DNA of 64,000 bases. Source: ZC4RG30 sp039932715. Lineage in GTDB: Bacteria; Pseudomonadota; Gammaproteobacteria; Steroidobacterales; Steroidobacteraceae. Below the pieces are notes generated by a model. The model worked only from the letters and a program-made list of their open reading frames with translations, was not told the DNA's origin and did not search any database. The position numbers and the translations under genes are program-made. The stretch spans positions 62,001-126,000 of the forward strand of contig JBDTPN010000004.1 of NCBI GenBank assembly GCA_039932715.1, in the 5' to 3' direction. Each line of letters begins with the position of its first letter. Within the stretch, counting starts at the first letter, position 1. This document shows positions 53,234 to 63,102 of this stretch, one piece after another.

Positions 53234-55534
53234 TCAGACGTAAAGGGAACGCGAGTCTTCGTCGACGTGGACGAAGAACCGCAGCGACAGCCGGTTCGAC
53301 AGCGCGGTAATGCTGGCGGTCAACTGCTGCAGCCGGTCACGCAATTGCACCGCGTCCATGGACGCAGCCGGCAAAGAGGCGACTTGCCATTGGAACTGCT
53401 CGCGTTCGGGCAACAGCGGCGCCAGGTGGGCGTGGATTTTCTGCACCTGGAAGGCCAGCGATCCGGGATGACATTCGTCTTCGAGCAATCCTTCGAGCGA
53501 CTCGGACGTGGCCAGCGGGTCTGAGATCGAGGCGTCGAGTATGGCGGCCAGAAATTGGGCGCGCTCGATGGCGCGCCCCAGGTGCATGCCATGCCAACCT
53601 TCGTCGCGCGTCATGTCGGCGTCACAAAAGCCGCTGAGTGCCGCCAGTTGCAGCAGCAGGCGCTCGCATTGCTCGCGTGGACTGCTGCTGGATATCGACG
53701 CTTCCTGCAGCTGGCGCTGCAGCATCACCACGCCGCGCCAGTAGCGCACCGACAGCCGGTTGCGCACCTGCGACGCACTCCAGGCAAAACGCTGGATGTC
53801 TGCGGCAACGCCTTCAGAATCGTCATCGCGCAATGCGTGATCCGGGGTTTCTTCTTTGCCCATGACATGCAGTTTCACGCATAACTGGTGTGCGTGACGC
53901 CCCGGGGCGCTGTCGCGTGCGGCGAGAAGCGCGCCGCGCAACAGGCGCAGTTTATTTTCGCAGCGCACGCTGTAGCGCCCCAGCCAGAACAGGTTTTCCA
54001 CCAGTCGTGAGGGAATGTCATTGCGCCGCTGTTCCGGAGTCCAGGTTGGCGTGTTCGTCATCGCCGGTTCCGGCTGATCGCGCAGCACCCAGATGTCCTT
54101 GGCGCCGCCACCGCGCTGCGACGACACCACGTCGGCGGCATCCGGCTGTGCGATGCGAGCCAGTCCACCGGGCATCACGTGCACGCCGTCGCGCGTCTTG
54201 CAGGCATACACACGTATGGTCAGCGCGCGCGAATCCAGTTCTGCGGAACTGGCGCTGCGCCACACCGGCGCCTGTGACAGATGCACGTGTTCCTGCGCCA
54301 CGTAGGCATAGGGCCGGTTGCGCAGGCGGGTGATCAGATTCTCGCGCGCCGGCCCCTGCGTGTCGCGGCCGAATATGGGTTCGAAATTCTGGTTGGGATA
54401 GGTGGGCTTGATGACCACGTGATCGAGATTGGCCAACACGTAGTCCAGTGCGGGGCGCTCGCCACACCACCAGGTGGCCACCTCGGGCAGCAGCAGTTTC
54501 TGGCCCAGCAGGCGTTCGGCCACCGCCGGCAGGAACCCCAGCCATGCCGCGGATTCGAGCACGCCCGAACCCAGCGCATTGGCCACGGTGAGATTTCCGG
54601 CACGCAGTGCACCGATGAGTCCGGCAACGCCCAGCGCCGAATCACCGCGCAGCTCCAGCGGATCGCAGTAATCGTCATCAAGACGCCGGAACAAGGTCTG
54701 CACCCGCTTGAGGCCAACCAGTGTCTTGAGATAGAGCACGTCACTACGAACGGTCAGGTCACTGCCTTCCACCAGCGGAATGCCCAGTTGTCGCGCGAGG
54801 TAGGCGTGTTCGAAATAGGTTTCGTTGAAAGGTCCTGGTGTGAGGATCACCGCCAGGGGTGCCTGCCCATCATCGGACTGCAGCATGCCGGCGCGCAGCG
54901 CATCGAAGAATCCGCTGACGCGGCGCACGCCCACTTGCGGCATCACCCCGGCATGGACCTGCGTCAGTATCTCGCGATTTTCGAGCGCATAGCCGGCGCC
55001 GGAAGGTGCCTGCGACCGGTCGGCAAGCAGCCACCACCGGCCATCCGGCGCGCGCGCCAGGTCCGCCGCATACAGGTGCAACCAGATTCCATCGGCGGGT
55101 TTCACATCACGACAGGGCCACAGGAAATTGGGATGGCCATAGGGCAACTCGGCGGGAACCAGGCCCTCGGCGATCAGCCGCTGTGCACCATAAACATCGG
55201 CCAGCACTGCATTGAGCACTTCGCAGCGCTGGGCGACGCCGGCTTCGATTGCGCGCCACTCGTCAGCCGGCAACACAAACGGCAATGGGTCCAGCGCCCA
55301 GGGACGATCCGCGCCCTGGGGATCCGAATAGACGTTGTAGGTGACGCCATTTTCGACAACCAGCCGGCGCGTCTGCTCATGCGAACGCCGGATGGCATCG
55401 GCTGAACCTTCGCCTCGCAGCTGTTGAACCAGGCCTTGCCAATGTGGACGCAGTCCCTGCGTATCAGCCAGCTCGTCATAGCGTGCAGCGGATGCGGAGG
55501 CGATTCGCTGCCGCAGACCCGTATTCGAGATCAC
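53234..55534 (-). CDS. Circularly permuted ATP-grasp / alpha-E fusion protein
   Basis: Protein of 766 residues combining two domains that are separate elsewhere in this window. Residues about 1-470 are a circularly permuted type 2 ATP-grasp (LPYGHPNFLWPCRDVKPADG, LADRSQAPSGAGYALENREI, GPFNETYFEHAYLARQLGIP, HVVIKPTYPNQ and AYVAQEHVHLSQAPVWR); residues about 480-766 are an alpha-E domain (LVENLFWLGRYSVRCENKLR). ATP-grasp enzymes of this group join amino acids by ATP-dependent amide formation; alpha-E domains are all-helical partners. GTG start in a four-base overlap with the DUF2126 gene. Confidence 0.9.
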   Translation of the reverse strand: MISNTGLRQRIASASAARYDELADTQGLRPHWQGLVQQLRGEGSADAIRRSHEQTRRLVVENGVTYNVYSDPQGADRPWALDPLPFVLPADEWRAIEAGVAQRCEVLNAVLADVYGAQRLIAEGLVPAELPYGHPNFLWPCRDVKPADGIWLHLYAADLARAPDGRWWLLADRSQAPSGAGYALENREILTQVHAGVMPQVGVRRVSGFFDALRAGMLQSDDGQAPLAVILTPGPFNETYFEHAYLARQLGIPLVEGSDLTVRSDVLYLKTLVGLKRVQTLFRRLDDDYCDPLELRGDSALGVAGLIGALRAGNLTVANALGSGVLESAAWLGFLPAVAERLLGQKLLLPEVATWWCGERPALDYVLANLDHVVIKPTYPNQNFEPIFGRDTQGPARENLITRLRNRPYAYVAQEHVHLSQAPVWRSASSAELDSRALTIRVYACKTRDGVHVMPGGLARIAQPDAADVVSSQRGGGAKDIWVLRDQPEPAMTNTPTWTPEQRRNDIPSRLVENLFWLGRYSVRCENKLRLLRGALLAARDSAPGRHAHQLCVKLHVMGKEETPDHALRDDDSEGVAADIQRFAWSASQVRNRLSVRYWRGVVMLQRQLQEASISSSSPREQCERLLLQLAALSGFCDADMTRDEGWHGMHLGRAIERAQFLAAILDASISDPLATSESLEGLLEDECHPGSLAFQVQKIHAHLAPLLPEREQFQWQVASLPAASMDAVQLRDRLQQLTASITALSNRLSLRFFVHVDEDSRSLYV

Positions 55535-58500
55535 ACGCGCCGCAGGTCAAGGGTGAACGGATATTCGGCATTGCGCGGCGGCTGATGCGCATGCATTTCA
55601 CCCGGCGTATGACCCAATCGCTCGAAGCGCGCCAGGCGCCGGCTCTGCGACTCGAAGGCATTGACGGGGAAGCTGTCGTAGCTGCGACCGCCCGGATGCG
55701 TCACGTGATATCGACAGCCGCCCAGCGAGAGGTTCATCCAGGTATCCAGCAGGTCAAAAACCAGCGGCGAGTGTACGCCGATGGTGGGATGCAGTGACGA
55801 GGCTGGCTGCCAGGCACGATAGCGAACACCTGCAACGAACTCGCCGACCACGCCCGTGGGTTGCATGGGCAGCACATTGCCATTGCAGGTGATTACATAA
55901 CGGTCGGGCGCAAGCCCGGTCACCTTCACCTGCAATCGTTCAAGAGAGGCGTCGACGTTGCGCACCATGCTGCCCGCGCTGCCTTCCTCGCCCATTACAT
56001 GCCAGGGTTCCAGCGCCTGGCGCAGTTCCAGCTGGATGCCGCGCGTGGCGAAATCCCCGAACTTTGGAAACCGGAATTCCAGGTGCGGCTCGAACCAGCT
56101 TTTGTCCAGCGCGAACCCCGCCTTGTTCATCTCTGTCATCACGTCCGCGAAATCCTGCTCGAGGAAATGCGGCAGCATGTAGCGGTCGTGCAGTTCGGTG
56201 CCCCAGCGCGCCAGTCGCGGCGGATCGTAGGGCTCGCGCCAGAACCTCGCCACCATCGCGCGCAGCAACAGTTGCTGCGTGAGACTCATGCGTTCATGCG
56301 GCGGCATCTCGAAGGCGCGCAGTTCGAGCAATCCCAGTCGCCCGGTGGGGCCGTCGGGCGAATACATCTTGTCGATGGAGAATTCCGCGCGATGCGTGTT
56401 GCCGCTGGAATCGATCAGCAGGTTGCGGAACAGTCGATCCACCAGCCAGGGCGGGCAGGGTTCTCCCGGCGGCGGCACCTGCTGGAACGCGATCTCCAGT
56501 TCATACAATGAATCGTTGCGCGCCTCATCGACACGTGGCGACTGCGAGGTGGGTCCGATGAACAATCCGGCGAATACATAAGACAAGGAAGGATGGTTGT
56601 GCCAATAGGCCAGCAGGCTGCGCAGCAGATCCGGCCGGCGCAGGAACGGCGAATCCGCGGGCGTTTCGCCGCCCAGCACGAAATGATTGCCGCCGCCAGT
56701 GCCGGTGTGCCGCCCGTCGAGCATGAACTTCTCGGTGGTCAGCCTGGTTTGCCGGGCCTGCTCATATAAATGAGTGGTGCGACCGACCAGTTCATCCCAG
56801 CTGGAGGACGGATGGATATTGACCTCGATGACACCCGGATCTGGCGTGATGCGGAAGGAGTTAAGGCGCGCGTCACGCGGCGGCTCGTAGCCCTCGACGA
56901 CCACCGGCTGTTGCCGCGATTCGGCCGTGGCCTCGATCACCGCCACCAGTTCGAGGTAGTCCTCGAGCGTGTCGGTGGGCGGCATGAACACATGCAGCAG
57001 TCCGCCACGAATCTCCACGCACAAGGCCGTCCTGATGATGTGGGCTGCGGATTTACCCGGCAGCGGCGCTTTCGCGGCAACGCCTTTGGGAGCCGCTTTG
57101 GCGTCCTTGCGCGTGCCGCGCTGCAGATTGCGTAACTCGGCATGGCGCGGCAGCGCGCGCGCCGGCTGCATGGGGTCAGGCTCGTGCGTGTAGGGATAAT
57201 CTTCCTTTGAGACCCAGGGCAGGGACTGCAGCGGCAGGCGCAGGCCCAGTGGCGAATCCCCGGGCACCAGGTAGCAGCGCTGCGTGCGCAGGAACCACGA
57301 ACTGGTCTGCCACGCCGAGCCGGCCAGCTCGCGCCGAACCGGCAGCACGTAGCCGACTATTTCGTCGAGCCCCTGCCCGAACAGGCGCCCCAGACGCGCG
57401 CGCTCGATCTTGTCGTCGAGCCGCGAATCCTTGCTCTCGACATTGATGGGCAGCTGTTGTTCGCGCCGCTGGTAATAGTGCTCATCCTCGTAGGCCGGGA
57501 ACACATCGTCACGAGCAAGACCCAATTGCTGCGCAACTGCTTCCAGAAATGCGCCCGCGTCTGCTGCCGACACTGCACGCGGCGTGCGCTCATCATCGAG
57601 CAGTTTGGGATCGCGCCACATCGGCTCGCCATCGCGGCGCCAGAAGCAGGTCAGTGACCATCGAGGCAACGGCTCGCCCGGATACCACTTGCCCTGGCCG
57701 AAATGCGCCAGACCCTGCGGCGCGTACTGGTTCTTGAGCCTGTCGTAGAGATCGATGGCCAGGCGCCGCTTGTCCGGTCCCATGGCCGCAACGTTCCACT
57801 CGGCACCATCGGGGTCGTCAATTGAAACGAACGTGGGTTCACCGCCCATGGTGAGCCGCACATCATCCATCTTGAGCTTTGCATCAATGGCGTGGCCCAG
57901 GCTTTCGATGTCGCGCCATTGTTCTTCGGTGTAGGGCTTGGTGACCCGCGGCGACTCGAAGATGCGCTCGATCTTCATCTCATGATGAAACTCGACCTCG
58001 CTCTTGCCGACCATGCCTTCTATGGGTGCAGCCGAACCTGGTTCAGGCGTGCACGCCAGCGGAATGTGGCCCTCGCCGGCCAGCAATCCTGAAGTTGGGT
58101 CCAGTCCAATCCACCCGCCGCCGGGCAGATAGACCTCGCACCAGGCATGCAGGTCGGTGAAGTCGGCCTTGGGTCCCGAAGGGCCATCGAGCGATTTCAT
58201 GTCGGGCGTCAGCTGGATCAAATAGCCCGAGACGAAGCGCGCGGCCAACCCCAGGTGGCGCAGCAGCTGCACCAGCAGCCATGCCGAGTCGCGACAGGAG
58301 CCCGAGCCATTGCACAGAGTTACTTCTGGCGTTTGTACACCTGGCTCCATGCGGATCAGGTAGGCCACGTTCCTGGCCAGCATCATGTTGAGCTCAACCA
58401 GGAAGTCGATGGTGCGCTTGGGCTCGCGGGGCACCTGGGCCAGGTAAGCCGCGAATAGCGGTTCCATTTCAAGCTTGATCAGGTACGGGGCCAGTTCGCT

Positions 58501-58833
58501 CTGCAACAGCGCGTCGTACACAAAGGGAAACGTCTCGGCCGCCGGCTCGAGGAAGAAATCAAAGGGATTGAACACCGACATCTCGGCGACCAACCCGACC
58601 TCGAAACGCAATTCACGGGTGGGCTCTGGAAACACTACGCGCGCCTGGTAGTTGGCCTGCGGATCCTGCTGCCAGTTGATGAAGTGCTGCGCAGGTTCGA
58701 TCTTGAGTGAGTAAGAAAGAATGCGCGTCCGGCAATGCGGGGCAGGTCGCAACCTGACGGTCTGCGGCCCCACTTCCACGAGCCTGTCGTATCGGTAATG
58801 GGTAACGTGGGTAAGCGCGACATGGATGGACAT
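55531..58833 (-). CDS. DUF2126/transglutaminase large protein
   Basis: Protein of 1100 residues, the usual length for this family. N-terminal bacterial transglutaminase domain (HVTHYRYDRLVEVGPQTVRL) and the core with cysteine in GSGSCRDSAWLLVQLLRHLG, histidine in DLHAWCEVYLPGGGWIGLDP and aspartate in LDPTSG; then the long DUF2126 region, with MGGEPTFVSIDDPDGAEWN, NQYAPQGLAHFGQGKWYPGE and GGGNHFVLGGETPADSPFLR. The true start is the ATG at 58833 (MSIHVALTHVTHYRYDR); an open frame continues upstream to 59439 but overlaps the divergent gene. Predicted cytoplasmic. Paired with ATP-grasp/alpha-E proteins, it may process or attach the peptides they make. Confidence 0.93.
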   Translation of the reverse strand: MSIHVALTHVTHYRYDRLVEVGPQTVRLRPAPHCRTRILSYSLKIEPAQHFINWQQDPQANYQARVVFPEPTRELRFEVGLVAEMSVFNPFDFFLEPAAETFPFVYDALLQSELAPYLIKLEMEPLFAAYLAQVPREPKRTIDFLVELNMMLARNVAYLIRMEPGVQTPEVTLCNGSGSCRDSAWLLVQLLRHLGLAARFVSGYLIQLTPDMKSLDGPSGPKADFTDLHAWCEVYLPGGGWIGLDPTSGLLAGEGHIPLACTPEPGSAAPIEGMVGKSEVEFHHEMKIERIFESPRVTKPYTEEQWRDIESLGHAIDAKLKMDDVRLTMGGEPTFVSIDDPDGAEWNVAAMGPDKRRLAIDLYDRLKNQYAPQGLAHFGQGKWYPGEPLPRWSLTCFWRRDGEPMWRDPKLLDDERTPRAVSAADAGAFLEAVAQQLGLARDDVFPAYEDEHYYQRREQQLPINVESKDSRLDDKIERARLGRLFGQGLDEIVGYVLPVRRELAGSAWQTSSWFLRTQRCYLVPGDSPLGLRLPLQSLPWVSKEDYPYTHEPDPMQPARALPRHAELRNLQRGTRKDAKAAPKGVAAKAPLPGKSAAHIIRTALCVEIRGGLLHVFMPPTDTLEDYLELVAVIEATAESRQQPVVVEGYEPPRDARLNSFRITPDPGVIEVNIHPSSSWDELVGRTTHLYEQARQTRLTTEKFMLDGRHTGTGGGNHFVLGGETPADSPFLRRPDLLRSLLAYWHNHPSLSYVFAGLFIGPTSQSPRVDEARNDSLYELEIAFQQVPPPGEPCPPWLVDRLFRNLLIDSSGNTHRAEFSIDKMYSPDGPTGRLGLLELRAFEMPPHERMSLTQQLLLRAMVARFWREPYDPPRLARWGTELHDRYMLPHFLEQDFADVMTEMNKAGFALDKSWFEPHLEFRFPKFGDFATRGIQLELRQALEPWHVMGEEGSAGSMVRNVDASLERLQVKVTGLAPDRYVITCNGNVLPMQPTGVVGEFVAGVRYRAWQPASSLHPTIGVHSPLVFDLLDTWMNLSLGGCRYHVTHPGGRSYDSFPVNAFESQSRRLARFERLGHTPGEMHAHQPPRNAEYPFTLDLRRV

Positions 58834-58992
58834 CCTCGCAGTATAGACTCGGTACGCCGCGCGCCGAACGCACCAAATCGTCGCAGCAATGGGCTGCTCG
58901 GCACCATTGCGAGGCAGCGCCCCAGCGCTTTTTGCTCCGGTTTGGACCCGGCCATTGCACTCTGGTAATTTGGCTTCGGAACCTCCCAACAA

Positions 58993-60444
58993 ATGAAAAC
59001 AAACTGGTCTACGTACCCCACTGCCGGGCTGCACGATGAACTCGTGGGTCCAGGCGGCGGCGCGCGCTCCGCAGCGCGGGCCCTGCTGGGCTATCTGACC
59101 GAGCTGGGCGGTTCCGAAATCGCAGTGCGCCAGCAGGCCGCCGAGATGGCGATTCGCGCCATGGGCATAACCTTCACGGTGTATCACGAGCAGGACGGCT
59201 CCATAGATCGGGCCTGGCCGCTGGACATCATCCCGCGCACCATCTCGCGCAAGGAGTGGCAGCGAATCGAGAAAGGTCTGATCCAGCGCGCGGCTGCGCT
59301 CAACCTGTTCATCGATGACATCTACCACAAGCAGAAATTCATCCGCGACGGGCGCATGCCCGCCGAGATCATCCACACCTCCAAGAACTTCCGGCCCAGT
59401 TGCCAGGGAGTCAGTCCGCCGCTGGGTGTGTGGGCGCACATTTGCGGATCCGACCTGATCCGCGACAAGGACGGCACGGTTTACGTGCTGGAAGACAACC
59501 TGCGCGTGCCTTCAGGTGTGTCTTACATGCTCGAGAACCGGCAGGTGATCAAGCGCGTATTTCCGGAGCTGTTCGAGAATTCCACCATCCTGCCGGTGGA
59601 TGACTACCCCTCGCAGCTTTACGACACGCTGGCCGCGCTGTCGCCACGCAAGGGCGAAGTGCCCGAAGTGGTGGTGCTGACGCCGGGCATCTACAACTCG
59701 GCCTACTTTGAACATTCCTATCTGGCGCGGCAGATGGGCTGCGAACTGGTCGAAGGTCGCGACCTGGCCGTCGACAGCAACGACTGCGTGTTCATGCAGA
59801 CCGTTGATGGCTGGTCGCGCGTGGATGTCATCTATCGGCGCATCGACGACGACTTTCTTGATCCTGAAGCGTTCCGCGACGATTCGACGCTGGGTGTGCC
59901 AGGCCTGCTGCGTGCCTGGAAGAAGGGCAACGTGGCATTGGCCAATGCGCCGGGCGCCGGTGTTGCCGACGACAAGCTGGTCTATACCTACGTTCCCGAC
60001 ATGATCAAGTACTACCTCGGCGAGGACGCCATCCTGGCCAACGTGCCTTCCTATCGCTGTGCCGAACCGGATCAGTTGTCACATGTGCTGGCGCATCTGC
60101 ATGAGCTGGTGGTCAAGCCCGTGGATGGCTCGGGCGGCTATGGAATGCTGATGGGACCGTCTTCGACGAAAGCTGAACGCGCGCAGTTCACGAAAGCATT
60201 GAAGGCGGATCCACGCAGCTTCGTTGCGCAACCGGTCATCACGCTGTCGACGGTGCCCACGCTGGTGGGAGATGCCATCGAACCGCGCCACGTCGACCTG
60301 CGCCCTTTCATACTCAGTGGCCCGCAGACCAGCGTGACCACCGGCGGACTGACGCGCGTGGCATTGCGCAAGGGATCACTGGTGGTGAACTCCTCGCAGG
60401 GCGGCGGCAGTAAGGATACCTGGATCGTGGACACGGAGGCTTAA
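58993..60444 (+). CDS. Circularly permuted ATP-grasp protein (stand-alone)
   Basis: Protein of 483 residues, permuted type 2 ATP-grasp: DELVGPGGGARSAARALLGY, AAALNLFIDDIYHKQKFIRD, LRVPSGVSYMLENRQVIKR, GIYNSAYFEHSYLARQMGCE, DDDFLDPEAFRDDSTLGVPG, HELVVKPVDGSGGYGMLMGP and the C-terminal SSQGGGSKDTW. Likely an ATP-dependent amide ligase; substrate not known. Divergent from the DUF2126 gene; two bases before the alpha-E gene. Confidence 0.92.
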   Translation: MKTNWSTYPTAGLHDELVGPGGGARSAARALLGYLTELGGSEIAVRQQAAEMAIRAMGITFTVYHEQDGSIDRAWPLDIIPRTISRKEWQRIEKGLIQRAAALNLFIDDIYHKQKFIRDGRMPAEIIHTSKNFRPSCQGVSPPLGVWAHICGSDLIRDKDGTVYVLEDNLRVPSGVSYMLENRQVIKRVFPELFENSTILPVDDYPSQLYDTLAALSPRKGEVPEVVVLTPGIYNSAYFEHSYLARQMGCELVEGRDLAVDSNDCVFMQTVDGWSRVDVIYRRIDDDFLDPEAFRDDSTLGVPGLLRAWKKGNVALANAPGAGVADDKLVYTYVPDMIKYYLGEDAILANVPSYRCAEPDQLSHVLAHLHELVVKPVDGSGGYGMLMGPSSTKAERAQFTKALKADPRSFVAQPVITLSTVPTLVGDAIEPRHVDLRPFILSGPQTSVTTGGLTRVALRKGSLVVNSSQGGGSKDTWIVDTEA

Positions 60445-60446
60445 GG

Positions 60447-61445
60447 GTGCTGGCCCGTGTAGTGGAAAACGTCTACTGGCTGTCGCGCTACATGGAGCGC
60501 GCGGAAAACACCGCGCGCATCATCAACGTAAATGCGCATCTGTTGCTCGACCTGCCCAAGGGCATCGCTCCTGGCTGGCTGCCCCTGGTGGACATCAGCG
60601 GCAACCGCGCTGAATTCGATGCCAAAGGCACCCGCACCGAAGAGCGCGACGTGGTGCACTTCCTCGTGGCCGATCCGGAGAATCCCGGTTCACTGTTCTC
60701 GTCCCTGCACCTCGCGCGCGAGAACGCGCGCACGCTGCGCGAGATTTTGCCCAACGAAGCCTGGGAAATGCTCAATGAGTTCCACTCGGAGTTCGTGCGC
60801 GAGTTGCCAACGGGCCTGACCAAGCGCATGCGTTTCAGGTTCCTCAACGACGTGGTCGGCAACCTGCAGAAGATTTCCGGCGTGCTCGACGGCACCATGA
60901 GCCGCAACGCATCGCACACCTTCCTCAAGCTGGGGCGTAACCTCGAGCGCACCGACATGACCAGTCGCATAGTCGATGTGCGTTCCGCGCAGCTGCTGCC
61001 AGCCGAGACGCCGGAACTGCGACCCTTCGACACCGTGCAGTGGATGAGCGTGTTGAAGTCGCTTTCCGCTTATCAGATGTATCGCGGCGCGGTGCGTTCC
61101 CGGGTACGGCGTGCCGATGTGCTGGAGTTCCTGCTGCGCAACCGGCAGTTCCCGCGCGCCTGCATGTTCTGCCTCGACCAGGTAGAGCTGGACCTCAAGA
61201 CGCTGCAGCGCGGCGAGCCGGTGGTCGACCGGCTGGATGCCGCGCGCCGCTACGTGGCGCGTGCCCCCCTTGAGGCACTAGACCAGTCGGGTCTGCACGA
61301 CTTCATTGACAACCTGCAGCTGCACATCAGCGACGTGCACGATGTCATCGCGCGCACTTTCTTCCCCACACCCCATGTTTCAGGCGTACAGCGGCTGTCA
61401 CAGCAGCAGGGCCAGACGCAGAAGCAGTCGCGCCTGGCGTTTTAA
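60447..61445 (+). CDS. Alpha-E domain protein (stand-alone)
   Basis: All-helical protein of 332 residues: ARVVENVYWLSRYMERAENT, ENARTLREILPNEAWEMLNE, TFLKLGRNLERTDMTSRIVD and YRGAVRSRVRRADVLEFLLR are the alpha-E hallmarks. Molecular function unknown; always found with permuted ATP-grasp proteins. GTG start, two bases after the ATP-grasp stop, so coupled. The same pair is fused in 53234-55534. Confidence 0.92.
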   Translation: MLARVVENVYWLSRYMERAENTARIINVNAHLLLDLPKGIAPGWLPLVDISGNRAEFDAKGTRTEERDVVHFLVADPENPGSLFSSLHLARENARTLREILPNEAWEMLNEFHSEFVRELPTGLTKRMRFRFLNDVVGNLQKISGVLDGTMSRNASHTFLKLGRNLERTDMTSRIVDVRSAQLLPAETPELRPFDTVQWMSVLKSLSAYQMYRGAVRSRVRRADVLEFLLRNRQFPRACMFCLDQVELDLKTLQRGEPVVDRLDAARRYVARAPLEALDQSGLHDFIDNLQLHISDVHDVIARTFFPTPHVSGVQRLSQQQGQTQKQSRLAF

Positions 61446-61491
61446 CCGTTAAAATGGCCGCGCCCGGGCAACACATAAAATGGGGTTTGAT

Positions 61492-63087
61492 ATGAGCCGC
61501 AAAGACAGCGAGCAGCTTCCCTCGGCCGATCGCCGCACGTTTCTATCCGGCGCTGCCGTGGGTGCCGCAGCCCTAGGCGCCGCAGGCGTGCTGGGTTCCT
61601 CTGCCGCGCAGGCCGAGGTCAGGTTTCCAAAGGAACCAGGCAAGTTCGGCTCCGGCGGCACCGGCAGCACGCCGGCCAATGGCTTTGCGGTGCAGGTCAA
61701 CCGCTCTGAAAACACACTTTACGACTGCGAGGTCGAAGGCAAGTTGCCCGAGGATCTCAACGGGGCCTTTTATCGCGTGGGTCCCGACGCCCAGTATCCA
61801 AAACCCGAAAGCCTCAACTACGACATTGGTTTCGACGGCGAAGGTCACGCCAGCATGTTCCGCATCCAGAACGGACATGTGGATTACCTCAGCCGCTGGG
61901 TCAAGAACGATCGCTGGAAGGCGCAGCACAAGGCACGCAAGTCGCTGTATGGCGTTTATCGAAACCCCTACACCGACGATCCCAGCGTAAAGGGCCTCTC
62001 TCGCGGCACGCAGAACACGCAGGTCTGGTATCACAACGGGCGCGTGCTGGCGATGAAAGAGGACACCATGCCGGCCGCGCTGGATCCGCACACACTCGAA
62101 ACGCTGGACAGCAATTACCGTTTCGACGGCAAGGTTGAAGGACAGACCTTCACCGCGCATCCCAAGAACGACTCGCACACCGGTGACCTGCTGGCCTTCG
62201 GCTACGAGGCCAAGGGGCTGGGCAGCACCGACATCAATATTTACCAGATCTCGCCGCAGGGCAAAACCATCTGGCAGACCTGGGTCAAGGCGCCCTACTG
62301 CAGCGAGATCCACGACTACGCCATCACCGAGAAGCACATCGTGTTCCTGGTATATCCCCTTGCCTATCTGGGCGAGGAACGCATGAAGGCCGGTGGCCTG
62401 CACTGGGGTTGGGACTCCACCAAGGACACTTACCTGGGTGTGCTGCGCCGTGGCGGCGACGGCAAGGACGTGCAGTGGCTCAAAGGTCCGACCACCATGT
62501 GTACACATGTGATGGGCTGCTGGACCGATGGCGACATGGTGTACGTGGACATGGACGGCGGCGATGCCAACCAGTTTCCGATGTTCACCAACCTGCATGA
62601 GCCTTTCGATCCGGCGAAGGCCGCGGGTCATGTGCGCCGTTTCTCGGTGGATACCTCCAAGAAAACGGTTCGCCCTTTCGACATGAAGGTCATGTATCCG
62701 CAGTACGGCGGTGGACTGGCACGCCAGGACGATCGCTATCACACCGTGCCCTATCGTTACGGCTTTCTCATCGGTGGTGGTCCTGGTGGTGGTGGCTGGC
62801 TGCGATTCGATCACCAGACAGGCAAGGTCGACGTGTTCAATCCCGGTCCGGATGCCTCGGTCTCCGAGATGTGCTTCGTGCCGCGGCGCAAGGGGGCGCC
62901 CGAGGGCGATGGTTATCTGGTGGGTCTGTGCGCGCGCGCCAAGGAAGCAGGTCGCTCGGATCTGCTGGTGGTGGACGCGCAGCACATGAGCGAGGGCGCC
63001 ATCGCCACCATCAAGCTGCCGTATCGCGCGGCGCCGCAGGTGCATGGCTTCTGGGTGCCAGGAGACCAACTGCCCGCCACGGGCTGA
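61492..63087 (+). CDS. Tat-exported carotenoid oxygenase (second copy)
   Basis: Fe(II) oxygenase of the RPE65/CCD family, 531 residues, with a twin-arginine signal (DRRTFLSGAAVGAAALGAAG). Iron ligands H223 (FTAHPK), H274 (EIHDYA), H339 (THVMGC) and H518 (QVHGFW) are all present. DLNGAFYRVGPDAQYPKPES, GEGHASMFRIQNGHVDYLSR and YEAKGLGSTDINIYQ match the copy at 4850-6448. ATG at 61492 is preferred over the ATG at 61480 since GGGG sits six bases before it. Substrate unknown. Confidence 0.9.
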   Translation: MSRKDSEQLPSADRRTFLSGAAVGAAALGAAGVLGSSAAQAEVRFPKEPGKFGSGGTGSTPANGFAVQVNRSENTLYDCEVEGKLPEDLNGAFYRVGPDAQYPKPESLNYDIGFDGEGHASMFRIQNGHVDYLSRWVKNDRWKAQHKARKSLYGVYRNPYTDDPSVKGLSRGTQNTQVWYHNGRVLAMKEDTMPAALDPHTLETLDSNYRFDGKVEGQTFTAHPKNDSHTGDLLAFGYEAKGLGSTDINIYQISPQGKTIWQTWVKAPYCSEIHDYAITEKHIVFLVYPLAYLGEERMKAGGLHWGWDSTKDTYLGVLRRGGDGKDVQWLKGPTTMCTHVMGCWTDGDMVYVDMDGGDANQFPMFTNLHEPFDPAKAAGHVRRFSVDTSKKTVRPFDMKVMYPQYGGGLARQDDRYHTVPYRYGFLIGGGPGGGGWLRFDHQTGKVDVFNPGPDASVSEMCFVPRRKGAPEGDGYLVGLCARAKEAGRSDLLVVDAQHMSEGAIATIKLPYRAAPQVHGFWVPGDQLPATG

Positions 63088-63102
63088 TGCAAGGAGTACA
63101 AC

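Noticed and set aside
58916..58933. Short hairpin plus T-run as a true terminator
   Set aside because: Only a five-base stem and no gene ends upstream on that strand; kept only as a possible attenuator.
55531..59439. Longer minus-strand reading frame giving a 1302-residue DUF2126 protein
   Set aside because: The extra N-terminal part overlaps the divergent ATP-grasp gene and has no family resemblance; MSIHVALTHVTHYRY at 58833 is the usual start.
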